Assembly (NCBI RefSeq): GCF_004345825.1
Contig: NZ_SLXM01000002.1
Location: 124,001-188,000 of the forward strand
Length of the DNA stretch: 64,000 bases
Source: Tenacibaculum skagerrakense
GTDB lineage: Bacteria; Bacteroidota; Bacteroidia; Flavobacteriales; Flavobacteriaceae
Reading direction: 5' to 3'
Shown here in pieces: positions 54,486-62,617 of the stretch. The stretch's first letter is position 1. Each line of letters opens with the position of its first letter. Under the pieces are notes generated by a model that was not told where the DNA came from, made no database searches, and saw only the letters and a program-made list of their open reading frames with translations. The position numbers were made by a program, and so were the translations under genes.

Positions 54486-54530
54486 TATCTTTGTTAATCT
54501 AAGTTAAAAGAATTTTAAGCCTTGGCTTAA
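54486..54530 (+). promoter_or_regulatory. Promoter and leader dyad of the sensor kinase gene
   Basis: TATCTTTG (54486-54493) matches TAnnTTTG. Downstream lies a perfect inverted repeat TTAAGCC-TT-GGCTTAA (54515-54530), 17 bp before the start codon, in the expected leader. It could be an operator or an RNA hairpin near the ribosome site. Confidence 0.5.
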
Positions 54531-54547
54531 TAAAGTACATTTGAATA

Positions 54548-56116
54548 ATGGGAAAGAGAATTTTTATTCTTATTGTGATTTTAATGAGTATTTCGCTGAT
54601 CGGAATTATTGCGGTTCAGTTGTATTGGGTTAAAAACGCAGTTAAAAGTAAACAATTAGAATTTGAAACAAATGTAACCATAGCTCTTGCTAAAACTTCT
54701 GAACGAATTAAGCAAAGAGAGTATGATGAGTTTAGAGATAAACATAGATCGTTCTTTGAAAATAACAAAGCCAGGACTAATGCTGAATTAAAAAATTATT
54801 TATTTCAACAAATAGATACCGTTAGTAAACAAAAATTCACTTTTGGAGCAACAATTTTAGAGGAAAATTTCAAGATACCAGTAGATTTTGTTGGGAATGA
54901 TACCGTAATCTTTAAGCGCTTTACGGGGAAAGAAGATTTTTTATTTACAAAGACTTATGGATCCGAAGATAATAAGTATAAAACCTATACAGATGAAAAT
55001 AAATTTTCTAGGTATATGACTTATCCAAGTTGGGAGAAGGAACAATTTGAGTATTTATTTAGTCAGAATAAAAAGTTTACACCAATACATAAAAGAATTA
55101 GTAGTCGAGAGTTAAATAATACTTTAAAAGACGAATTGGCGAAAATGAACATTCGTCAGAAATTCAAGTTTGGTGTATATGAAGGAGGTTTAGCTACACC
55201 AATTAAGTCTGGGTATTTTAAAATAGATGAAAGTAATAATTACTTCTATCCTTTATTTGAAGATGATAATGGGAATAGTAACTATAAATTATACGTTTCG
55301 TTTCCAGATGAGAAAAAGAGTTTGTTGTCGGGCATGATAAAAGCACTAATGCTTTCTTTACTGTTTATTGGAATAATTATTGCAGCTTTTTCTACCTCTT
55401 TGTATCAGTTAATACGTCAAAAGAAAATATCTGAGATAAAAACTGATTTTATCAATAATATGACTCATGAGTTTAAGACACCTATTGCTACTATTAATTT
55501 AGCACTAGATGCCATAAAAAACCCTAAGATTATTGGAGATGAAGAGAAAGTAAAACGCTATGTTCAAATGATAAGAGATGAGAATAAAAGGATGCATGGG
55601 CAGGTTGAAAATGTTTTAAGAATCTCTAAACTAGAAAAAAATCAGATTGATATTAGTAAAGAAGCAGTAGAGGCTCACGACATAATAGAAGAAGCTATGG
55701 ATCATGTAAGTTTATTAGTTTCTGATAAAAAAGGAACAATAGATTTTCAGTTTAACGCGATAGCATCAGAAGTTCTAGGAAATAAGTTTCATCTAACAAA
55801 TGTAGTAGTAAATATTTTAGAGAATGCGATAAAATATTCAGATGAAGCACCAAAAATAAATGTGTTTACAGAAAGCACAAATAAATACTTCATTTTTAAA
55901 GTAAAAGATGAAGGAATAGGAATGAGTAAAAATGCTCAAAAATATGTTTTCGATAAATTTTATCGTGAACATAAAGGAAATATTCACAATGTTAAAGGTC
56001 ATGGTTTAGGTTTGGCATATGTGAAGGAAATTGTAGACAATCATCACGGAACCGTTTATGTAGAAAGTGAAAAAGGGAAAGGAAGTACGTTTACAGTAAA
56101 ATTACCATTAATATAA
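54548..56116 (+). CDS. Sensor histidine kinase (RprX-like)
   Basis: 522 residues. Membrane segments at 4-26 and 263-285 flank a sensor region of about 235 residues with no recognised fold. The HisKA domain has the phosphorylated His307 in NNMTHEFKTPIAT. The ATPase domain shows NVVVNILENAIKYS (N box), DEGIGMSK (G1) and GHGLGLAYVKEI (G2). It is followed by its response regulator after 18 bp. This arrangement resembles the RprX/RprY pair named in Bacteroides fragilis; the signal is unknown. Confidence 0.92.
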   Translation: MGKRIFILIVILMSISLIGIIAVQLYWVKNAVKSKQLEFETNVTIALAKTSERIKQREYDEFRDKHRSFFENNKARTNAELKNYLFQQIDTVSKQKFTFGATILEENFKIPVDFVGNDTVIFKRFTGKEDFLFTKTYGSEDNKYKTYTDENKFSRYMTYPSWEKEQFEYLFSQNKKFTPIHKRISSRELNNTLKDELAKMNIRQKFKFGVYEGGLATPIKSGYFKIDESNNYFYPLFEDDNGNSNYKLYVSFPDEKKSLLSGMIKALMLSLLFIGIIIAAFSTSLYQLIRQKKISEIKTDFINNMTHEFKTPIATINLALDAIKNPKIIGDEEKVKRYVQMIRDENKRMHGQVENVLRISKLEKNQIDISKEAVEAHDIIEEAMDHVSLLVSDKKGTIDFQFNAIASEVLGNKFHLTNVVVNILENAIKYSDEAPKINVFTESTNKYFIFKVKDEGIGMSKNAQKYVFDKFYREHKGNIHNVKGHGLGLAYVKEIVDNHHGTVYVESEKGKGSTFTVKLPLI

Positions 56117-56134
56117 ATTTGAAGGGTACATAAA

Positions 56135-56836
56135 ATGGGAACAAGAAAAATTCTATTAGTAGAAGATGATCCAAATTTTGGAACAGTCTTAAAAGATTAT
56201 TTAGCATTAAATGATTACAATGTAACGCATGCTAAAGACGGTATTGAAGGTTTAATCATGTTTAAGAATTCAGAGTATGATCTTTGTATATTAGATGTGA
56301 TGATGCCTAGAAAAGATGGCTTTTCTTTGGCTGAAGATATCAGATCAACAAACAAAGAAGTGCCAATTATTTTCTTAACAGCAAAAACGTTAAAAGAAGA
56401 TGTGTTAAAAGGTTATCAAGTGGGAGCTGATGATTATTTAAACAAACCTTTTGACTCAGAAGTGTTGTTGCATAAAATAAAAGCAATCTTACAGCGTAAA
56501 GAAACAGAGAAATCTAAAGATGATGACCAGTTTGAGTTTACAATTGGAAAGTTTGCGTTTAATTCTAAATTAAGACACCTTTCTTTCAACGGAGACGAGC
56601 CCCAAAAATTATCTCCAAAAGAAAGTAAATTATTAAGAATGTTAGCAATCCATAAAAACGATTTAATGCCTAGAGAATTGGCGTTAACTAAAATTTGGAG
56701 AGATGATAATTATTTCACCTCTAGAAGTATGGATGTTTATATAGCCAAACTAAGAAAATATCTAAAATCAGATGAGTCAGTTGAAATTTTAAATATTCAC
56801 GGAGAAGGTTTTAGACTAATCGACAACGAAGCATAA
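56135..56836 (+). CDS. OmpR-family response regulator (RprY-like)
   Basis: 233 residues. The receiver domain (1-120) has the acidic pair DD at 11-12, the phosphoacceptor Asp54 (CILDVMMPRKDG), TAKT and KPF. The C-terminal winged helix (about 140-230) reads LSPKESKLLRMLAIHKND and TSRSMDVYIAKLRKYL. Partner of the kinase just upstream and closed by a strong terminator. Confidence 0.95.
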   Translation: MGTRKILLVEDDPNFGTVLKDYLALNDYNVTHAKDGIEGLIMFKNSEYDLCILDVMMPRKDGFSLAEDIRSTNKEVPIIFLTAKTLKEDVLKGYQVGADDYLNKPFDSEVLLHKIKAILQRKETEKSKDDDQFEFTIGKFAFNSKLRHLSFNGDEPQKLSPKESKLLRMLAIHKNDLMPRELALTKIWRDDNYFTSRSMDVYIAKLRKYLKSDESVEILNIHGEGFRLIDNEA

Positions 56837-56853
56837 CTACTTGAAAATACTAT

Positions 56854-56886
56854 AAACTTCCAACTTAATTGTTGGAAGTTTTTTAT
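56854..56886 (+). terminator. Terminator after the response regulator
   Basis: Perfect 11-bp stem AAACTTCCAAC / GTTGGAAGTTT with a 6-base loop, then T-rich sequence. Confidence 0.9.
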
Positions 56887-56911
56887 TTTTATACATTCCA
56901 AGTAGAATTAA

Positions 56912-57532
56912 ATGGCACAGTTTATAAAGTTATATAATGAAAATCCAAACCCTAAGGAAATAGACAAGGTTGTAAAAGTGTTACAATCTGGAGGTTTGGT
57001 AATTTATCCAACCGATACGGTCTATGGGTTAGGATGTGATATTACAAATACAAAAGCTTTAGAAAGAATTGCTAAAATTAAAGGGATAAAGCTAGAAAAG
57101 GCCAATTTTTCATTTGTTTGTAACGATTTGAGTCATTTGTCTGATTACGTAAAACAAGTGGATACTCCTGTTTATAAAATTTTAAAAAGAGCTTTACCAG
57201 GTCCTTACACATTTATTTTACCAGGAAGTACCAATTTGCCAAAAGCTTTTAAAAAAAGAAAAACGGTTGGGATTCGAATTCCAGATAATAATATAGCCAG
57301 AACAATTGTTGAACGTTTAGGAAATCCTATTGTTTCAACTTCTATACGTGATGAGGATGAAGTAATTGAATACACAACAGATCCGGAACTTATTTTCGAG
57401 AAGTGGCAAAATATTGTAGATGTTGTTATAGATGGAGGATACGGAGATAACCAACCTTCAACAGTAATTGACTTAACAGAAGATGAGCCAGAGATAGTAA
57501 GAGAAGGAAAAGGAAGTTTAGATGTTATATAA
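56912..57532 (+). CDS. Sua5/YciO/YrdC-family protein (threonylcarbamoyl-AMP synthase type)
   Basis: 206 residues. The family core is visible: GGLVIYPTDTVYGLGCD, KIKGIKLEKANFSFVCND, LPGPYTFIL, VGIRIPDN and PSTVIDLTEDEPEIVREG. The product would form threonylcarbamoyl-AMP for the t6A37 modification of tRNA. The KxR-SxN set is partly altered (KIKGIKLEKANFS in place of KxRPxxKPL), as in the YciO subgroup, so true TsaC activity is uncertain. It overlaps the next gene by 11 bp. Confidence 0.85.
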   Translation: MAQFIKLYNENPNPKEIDKVVKVLQSGGLVIYPTDTVYGLGCDITNTKALERIAKIKGIKLEKANFSFVCNDLSHLSDYVKQVDTPVYKILKRALPGPYTFILPGSTNLPKAFKKRKTVGIRIPDNNIARTIVERLGNPIVSTSIRDEDEVIEYTTDPELIFEKWQNIVDVVIDGGYGDNQPSTVIDLTEDEPEIVREGKGSLDVI

Positions 57533-58220
57533 TTCGTTTTTTAAATTTCCAAACGATAGCGGTCCTATTTATCATGAGACTCTTGAAGGAAGACTACCAG
57601 TAGAGCCTTTTAATACGTTTAGTAACTTAATTTTCATTATAATTCTTATCTATTTTGGAAGAAAAATATATAAGAACCCTAAGCAACACCCATTTTTTCT
57701 TTTCGCAATTCCAGTAATATTTATTAGTTGGATTGGAGGTACAATGTTTCATGGTACTAGAAGTCACGAATTTTGGTTAGTGTTAGATTGGTTACCAATA
57801 ATGATTGTTTGCTTAGGGGGAATCGTATATTTTATAGGTAAGATTGAAAGAAAATGGTGGAAAAGAATGTTACTTTTTTTCGGAATATTAGCACTCTCTA
57901 TTGTAACGAGAAAACTTCCAATTCCAAGTACGTATCGTATTTCATTTGGGTATTTTATTACTGCATTAACAGTTGTAGGGCCTTTTGTTTGGTATGCTTA
58001 TAAAACACAATGGAAGAATGCAACATATATTTTAAAAGGCTTTTTAGTGTTTGCTGTAGCAATTACTTTCAGAACATTAGATAATTTAGTTGTAAAAGGA
58101 GACTTAAACCCGATTTTGCCAATGGGAACACACTGGTTGTGGCATACATTTGGAGGTATAGCTGTTTTTTTCTTGTTAAATTATATTTATAAGGATAGAG
58201 AAATCAAAGGAAATGAATAG
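57522..58220 (+). CDS. CREST-superfamily (alkaline ceramidase-like) membrane hydrolase
   Basis: 232 residues with about seven membrane segments. The CREST pattern is present: VEPFNTFSN (Glu28-Asn35), MFHGTRSHEFWLVLDWLP with His77 and Asp89, and GTHWLWHTFGG with His204 and His208, which would bind zinc. At the position four before the first His, where ceramidases have Ser, this protein has Gly73. Bacteroidota can make sphingolipids or sulfonolipids, so an amide-lipid substrate is plausible, but unproven. It overlaps both neighbours. Confidence 0.8.
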   Translation: MLYNSFFKFPNDSGPIYHETLEGRLPVEPFNTFSNLIFIIILIYFGRKIYKNPKQHPFFLFAIPVIFISWIGGTMFHGTRSHEFWLVLDWLPIMIVCLGGIVYFIGKIERKWWKRMLLFFGILALSIVTRKLPIPSTYRISFGYFITALTVVGPFVWYAYKTQWKNATYILKGFLVFAVAITFRTLDNLVVKGDLNPILPMGTHWLWHTFGGIAVFFLLNYIYKDREIKGNE

Positions 58221-58935
58221 CAAGCCTAGAATATCAAGATTAACAGCTATTTTAACTTATTTGCAATCTAAGAAAATAGTAACAGCTACCGAATTAGCAG
58301 CAAAATATAAAGTCAGTGTAAGAACTATATATCGTGACATTCGAACTCTAGAAGTTTCTGGTGTTCCAGTTTTTACTGAAGAAGGAAAAGGTTATTCTTT
58401 AATGGAAGGATATCATTTGCCTCCTGTAATGTTTTCTGAAGAAGAGGCTAATGCCCTTATAACAGCAGAGCATCTAATCAATAAGAATAAAGATAAATCC
58501 TTAGTTGAAAACTATCAAAGTGCTATTACCAAGCTAAAATCGGTTTTTAAGGCATCACAAAAAGAAAAGATTGATTTATTATCTGAAAGAATTGGCTTTA
58601 GGTATAATCCAGAAAACGAAACTACAAGTACAAATTTGGCTAAAATTCAATCGGCAATTACCAATTTTCAGTTAGCGCAAATTCATTATAATTCTATTGA
58701 AGGAAATTTTACAAAACGAATAATAGAACCTTTTGCGTTATATAGTACAAATGAGAACTGGTTATTAGTAGCTTATTGCAGATTAAGAGAAAGCTTTAGA
58801 GTTTTTCGCTTAGATCATATTGATAGCATTTCTTTACTTCATGAGAAATTTTCACCTCATAACATGACGCTGCAAGAATATTTTGAACAGTGTCTCAAAA
58901 ATTTGTCAACCACCCCTGACAAACCTATGGCATAG
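58213..58935 (+). CDS. YafY-type WYL-domain transcriptional regulator
   Basis: 240 residues. Residues 1-60 are a DeoR-like winged HTH (LTAILTYLQSKKIVTATELA, VSVRTIYRDIRTLEVSGVPV). Residues about 140-235 are a WYL domain (IEPFALYSTNENWLLVAYCR, FRVFRLDHIDSI). It overlaps the CREST gene by 8 bp and is followed by a GyrI-like gene with a candidate operator in between. WYL domains sense nucleic acids or small ligands. Confidence 0.92.
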   Translation: MNSKPRISRLTAILTYLQSKKIVTATELAAKYKVSVRTIYRDIRTLEVSGVPVFTEEGKGYSLMEGYHLPPVMFSEEEANALITAEHLINKNKDKSLVENYQSAITKLKSVFKASQKEKIDLLSERIGFRYNPENETTSTNLAKIQSAITNFQLAQIHYNSIEGNFTKRIIEPFALYSTNENWLLVAYCRLRESFRVFRLDHIDSISLLHEKFSPHNMTLQEYFEQCLKNLSTTPDKPMA

Positions 58936-58951
58936 TTACCTTTTAGTTTTG
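58902..58951 (+). promoter_or_regulatory. Candidate WYL-regulator operator and promoter of the GyrI-like gene
   Basis: Perfect inverted repeat TTTGTCA-N8-TGACAAA (58902-58923), lying inside the last codons of the regulator gene, followed by the -7 element TAGTTTTG (58944-58951) 20 bp later. The dyad overlaps the expected -33 region. The regulator binding it is inferred from proximity. Confidence 0.55.
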
Positions 58952-58974
58952 TGTTGTAATTAAAATAAACTATA

Positions 58975-59433
58975 ATGAAAACAACACAGATGAAGTCTTT
59001 CAATGTAATTGGAATTAAAATCAGAACTACAAATCAAGAAATGCAGGCTGCTAAAGATATTCCTGCGCTATGGGAACAATTTATGTCTCAGAATATTATT
59101 GAAAAAATTCCGAATAAAGAGAGTGAAGATGTCTATGCGATTTATACAAACTATGAAAGTGATTATACAGGCGCCTACGACATGATTATTGGTTGTAAAA
59201 CATATTCTTTGAGCGAGGTTCCTGAAAATATGTGTGCCTTGAAAATTTCAGCTAATTCATATGAAGAATTTATTGCAGAGGGAAAGCTTAACGATAATAT
59301 TGTTTACAATAAATGGATGGAAATTTGGCAAACAGATTTGAATCGTAAATATGAAGCTGATTTTGAAATATATCCTGAAAATGTTCTCCCTTCAGAAAAC
59401 ACGAAAGTACCAATTTATATATCAGTAAAGTAA
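58975..59433 (+). CDS. GyrI-like small-molecule-binding protein
   Basis: 152 residues forming a stand-alone SHS2/GyrI-like effector-binding domain: FNVIGIKIRTTNQEMQAAKD, IPALWEQFMSQ, YAIYTNYESDYTGAYDMIIG and the C-terminal FEIYPE. Such domains end AraC/MerR regulators or occur alone next to YafY-like regulators; they bind or hydrolyse hydrophobic small molecules. Probably the target of the WYL regulator upstream. Confidence 0.85.
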   Translation: MKTTQMKSFNVIGIKIRTTNQEMQAAKDIPALWEQFMSQNIIEKIPNKESEDVYAIYTNYESDYTGAYDMIIGCKTYSLSEVPENMCALKISANSYEEFIAEGKLNDNIVYNKWMEIWQTDLNRKYEADFEIYPENVLPSENTKVPIYISVK

Positions 59434-59450
59434 AAGAAGGAAATTAACTA

Positions 59451-59542
59451 ACGTCATTACGAAAAAACTTAGTTTTGAAGTAATCTCAAATTTAACAATT
59501 CAAAAGTTTGTAGAGATTCCTTCACTTTGTTCGGAATGACGT
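59451..59542. repeat. Long imperfect palindrome, likely interspersed intergenic repeat
   Basis: 92-bp palindrome: outer arms ACGTCATTACGAA (59451-59463) and TTCGGAATGACGT (59530-59542), one mismatch; inner arms GAAGTAATCTC (59477-59487) and GAGATTCCTTC (59513-59523), one mismatch. The CGTCATT-CGAA termini resemble REP/MITE-like elements common in Flavobacteriaceae. It fills the gap between two convergent genes and could also stop transcription from both sides. Confidence 0.8.
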
Positions 59543-59556
59543 TTAATAACTATTTT

Positions 59557-60555
59557 TTATTGTAAGTCTTTAAATTTTGTTCTTGCTAATATAAAATGTT
59601 GCCATACTACTGAAGTATGAATACTATAGTCGGATTTTCGTTGAATTTGTCTTCTTTTTTTGATAAACCTTCTAAGGTTTTTATAAAAGCTTAAGTGCGC
59701 TTTTAAAACCGACCAAGTATGAATTGGGCGGAGCTCCAATACAAATTTTAAGCCAGCAACTCCGTCTAAAATTAAACGTACTAAAATTACTTGCGCTAAG
59801 TGTTTGCATGGCACATTTTTTAAAATTGTTAGTAAACTATTTCTAAAGTTTAAAAATGTTTTTCTAGGATTTGATTCTTGTAAAGTAGCTCCGCCAACAT
59901 GATATACTGTAGATGTTCCTACATATTTAATATTAAAACCTTCGTTTTGAGCTCTCCAACACAAATCAATTTCTTCTTGGTGCGCAAAATAATCCTCATC
60001 AAAACCACCTAACTTATGAAATACACTACTTCTTATAAAAAAACAAGCACCAGAAGCCCAAAAAATATCTGTAGTGTCGTTAAACTGCCCGTTATCATCT
60101 TCTAAATTATTAAAAACTCGTCCTCTACAATAAGGATATCCAAAGTAATCTACAAATCCACCAGCAGCACCAGCATATTCAAACTTTTCTTTGTTTTTAA
60201 AATCCAATAATTTAGGTTGAATAATAGCAGTATTAGCTTCTTTTTGAAAAACATCAATAATAGGAGGAAGCCAATTTGCTGTAACCTCTATGTCTGAGTT
60301 AATAAGACAATAAATATCTGCTTCAATAAATTCTAAAGCGTCATTATATCCTTTAGCATATCCGCCATTTTTCGAATTAACAACGATTTTTACAGAAGGG
60401 AAGTTGCTTTTAATGAAATTTATAGAATCATCAGTAGAAGCATTATCAGCAACATAAATATCAGCAACACCTTCACTAAAGTTTACTATTGAAGGGAGAA
60501 ACTGTTCTAGTAATTGCTTACCATTCCAATTTAATATGACAACTGCTGTTTTCAA
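59557..60555 (-). CDS. Family 2 glycosyltransferase
   Basis: 332 residues from a TTG start at 60555, which gives the normal KTAVVILNWNGKQLL opening. The nucleotide-sugar site has ADIYVADNASTD and the acidic motif NSDIEV (Asn86-Val91). Later motifs, GACFFIRSSVFHKLGGFDE and HQEEIDLCWRAQNEG, match rhamnosyl-type GT2 enzymes. No membrane segment is seen. It probably acts on cell-surface glycans; acceptor unknown. Confidence 0.92.
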   Translation of the reverse strand: MKTAVVILNWNGKQLLEQFLPSIVNFSEGVADIYVADNASTDDSINFIKSNFPSVKIVVNSKNGGYAKGYNDALEFIEADIYCLINSDIEVTANWLPPIIDVFQKEANTAIIQPKLLDFKNKEKFEYAGAAGGFVDYFGYPYCRGRVFNNLEDDNGQFNDTTDIFWASGACFFIRSSVFHKLGGFDEDYFAHQEEIDLCWRAQNEGFNIKYVGTSTVYHVGGATLQESNPRKTFLNFRNSLLTILKNVPCKHLAQVILVRLILDGVAGLKFVLELRPIHTWSVLKAHLSFYKNLRRFIKKRRQIQRKSDYSIHTSVVWQHFILARTKFKDLQ

Positions 60556-60602
60556 GTTGGCAAACTTACGCTATTAATATGACTTTAAAATGTAAAGAAG
60601 TA

Positions 60603-61052
60603 TTAAATTTTATAGCCTGGAATTTCTTCTAAAAAAATATAAGTTTCGTTTAAAGAATCTAACTTACAGTGATAATGTTCTAGGCCATTAGTAACAATTA
60701 AATAGTTAGCATTTAACTTTAAGTTATAACGAGCAATTTGATCAAAAGTATCTTGTGTTATTTTTACAGAGGGAGCTTTACATTCTACAATAATATCAGG
60801 TGTTCCATTAGAGTTAAAAACCAATATATCACTACGTTTTTTTAAGTTATTTATGGTAAACTGTTTTTCTACAGCTATTAATGAAATTGGATACTGTTTT
60901 TCTTTTAATAAAAAATGAATATAATGTTGTCGAACCCATTCTTCAGGAGTAAGCACAATATATTTTTTTCGTATTTCATCAAAAATTAGATAGTGTTTTT
61001 CGCTATTTTTGATTTTCAAAGGATATGAAGGTAAATTCAGTTTTTCCATCAT
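60603..61052 (-). CDS. Stand-alone HsdR-N-like PD-(D/E)xK domain protein
   Basis: 149 residues matching the type I restriction enzyme R protein N-terminal domain alone. The nuclease triad is visible: Asp75 (KRSDILVFN), then Glu90-x-Lys92 (IIVECKAPS). TPEEWVRQHYIHFLL is the conserved lead-in. No helicase, HsdM or HsdS is nearby, and the gene sits next to holA, its usual partner gene in Flavobacteriaceae as I recall. A housekeeping DNA role is more likely than restriction. Confidence 0.88.
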   Translation of the reverse strand: MMEKLNLPSYPLKIKNSEKHYLIFDEIRKKYIVLTPEEWVRQHYIHFLLKEKQYPISLIAVEKQFTINNLKKRSDILVFNSNGTPDIIVECKAPSVKITQDTFDQIARYNLKLNANYLIVTNGLEHYHCKLDSLNETYIFLEEIPGYKI

Positions 61053-61092
61053 TCAAAAGTAATAATCTTTTAAATACACTTCTTAAAAATTA

Positions 61093-62094
61093 ATGAACGA
61101 CGTTAAGCTAATTGTTGATGATATTAAGCAAGGAAACTTAAAACCTATCTATTTTTTAATGGGTGAAGAGCCTTATTACATTGATAAGATTTCTGATTTT
61201 ATTGAAAACTCTGTGTTGGATGAATCAGAAAAAGGGTTTAACCAAATTGTGATGTACGGAAGAGATGTGTCTGTTGATGAAATTATTTCCTCTGCAAAAA
61301 GATTTCCAATGATGGCAGAGCATCAAGTTATCATTGTAAAAGAAGCACAGGATTTAAGCAGATCAATTGATAAACTAGAAAGTTACGCTGATAATCCACA
61401 ACCGTCCACTGTTTTAGTATTTAATTACAAGTATAAAAAACTTGATAAGCGTAAAAAAGTATACAAAGCCATCGCCAAAAATGGTTTGATTTACGAAAGC
61501 AAGAAATTATATGACAATCAGGTTGGCGATTGGATTGTTAAAGTTTTAAGAGGGAAAAAGTTTTCTATTGAACCAAAAGCAAGTTTAATGTTAGTGGAGT
61601 TTTTGGGTACAGATTTGAGTAAAATTAGCAACGAACTTGATAAGTTAACTTCTGTCTTATCAGAAGGAACAATTATCTCTCCGAATCATATTGAAGAAAA
61701 TATAGGAATTTCAAAAGACTTCAATAATTTCGAGTTGCGTAAGGCAGTTGGAAATAAAGATGTAGTAAAGTCAAATAGAATTATCAATTATTTCAGTCAA
61801 AATCCTAAGAATAATCCGTTGGTAATGACAATTTCGTTGCTAAATAGTTTCTTTACACAATTATTGATGTATCATGGACTGAAAGATAAATCGAAAGCTT
61901 CTGTTGCCAGAGCATTAGGTATTAATCCCTATTTTGTAGATGATTATGTAAGTGCTGCAAGAAATTATCCTATGAGAAAAGTTTCCCAAATCATTGGAAT
62001 TTTAAGAGATGCTGACGTAAAAAGTAAAGGAGTAGGTGCAAATCAATCTCAAGCAGATATTTTAAAAGAGTTGATTTTTAGAATACTACATTAA
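61093..62094 (+). CDS. holA: DNA polymerase III delta subunit HolA
   Basis: 333 residues. The start VKLIVDDIKQGNLKPIYFLMGEEPYYIDKI, shown here as LKPIYFLMGEEPYYID, is the delta-subunit signature. The AAA+-like fold continues with VLVFNYKYKKLDKRKK and FLGTDLSKISNELDKL. The delta subunit opens the beta clamp during loading. Divergent from the HsdR-N gene with a 40-bp gap. Confidence 0.95.
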   Translation: MNDVKLIVDDIKQGNLKPIYFLMGEEPYYIDKISDFIENSVLDESEKGFNQIVMYGRDVSVDEIISSAKRFPMMAEHQVIIVKEAQDLSRSIDKLESYADNPQPSTVLVFNYKYKKLDKRKKVYKAIAKNGLIYESKKLYDNQVGDWIVKVLRGKKFSIEPKASLMLVEFLGTDLSKISNELDKLTSVLSEGTIISPNHIEENIGISKDFNNFELRKAVGNKDVVKSNRIINYFSQNPKNNPLVMTISLLNSFFTQLLMYHGLKDKSKASVARALGINPYFVDDYVSAARNYPMRKVSQIIGILRDADVKSKGVGANQSQADILKELIFRILH

Positions 62095-62120
62095 ATTAGA
62101 ATAGTATAAAATTCATAAGT

Positions 62121-62573
62121 ATGAAAAACATTTTTACCAAAGAAGTTACAGATGAGGTTATTAAAAGAATTGAACGTCTTTCTACGGAAACACAACCTCT
62201 ATGGGGAAAAATGAATGTAGCACAAATGATGGCACATTGTTCTGTTTCCTACGAAGGTGTGTATACAGATAAGCATCCAAGACCTAATGGTTTTATGAAG
62301 TTTGTTATAAAAATGTTAGCTAAAAATCAAGTTGTTTCAGAAAAGCCTTATCCAAAAAATAGTAGGACTGCACCTCAGTTTTTAATTACTGATGAAAAAG
62401 ATTTTGAGTTTGAAAAGAAAAAATTAATCGATTACATCATAAAAACACAAGAGCTAGGAGAATCATATTTTGATGGTAAAGAGTCATATTCTTTAGGAAA
62501 GCTCACAAAACAAGAATGGAATAATTTGTTTTATAAACATTTAGACCATCATTTGTCTCAGTTTGGTGTGTAA
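62121..62573 (+). CDS. DUF1569 (DinB-like) protein
   Basis: 150 residues. QPLWGKMNVAQMMAHCSVSYE and the C-terminal YKHLDHHLSQFG give the conserved His pattern of DUF1569, related to DinB four-helix metal-binding proteins. Function unknown. It lies 26 bp after holA and may be co-transcribed. Confidence 0.85.
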   Translation: MKNIFTKEVTDEVIKRIERLSTETQPLWGKMNVAQMMAHCSVSYEGVYTDKHPRPNGFMKFVIKMLAKNQVVSEKPYPKNSRTAPQFLITDEKDFEFEKKKLIDYIIKTQELGESYFDGKESYSLGKLTKQEWNNLFYKHLDHHLSQFGV

Positions 62574-62617
62574 GTAGTTTTAAACTTATGATGTTTAATT
62601 ACAAGATTTAAGGATTT

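Noticed and set aside
56912..57532. Firm assignment as TsaC
   Set aside because: The KxR motif differs from true TsaC/Sua5 and fits the YciO subgroup, so no gene symbol was given.
60603..61052. Type I restriction-modification system
   Set aside because: Only the HsdR N-terminal domain is present; there is no helicase part, HsdM or HsdS in the window.
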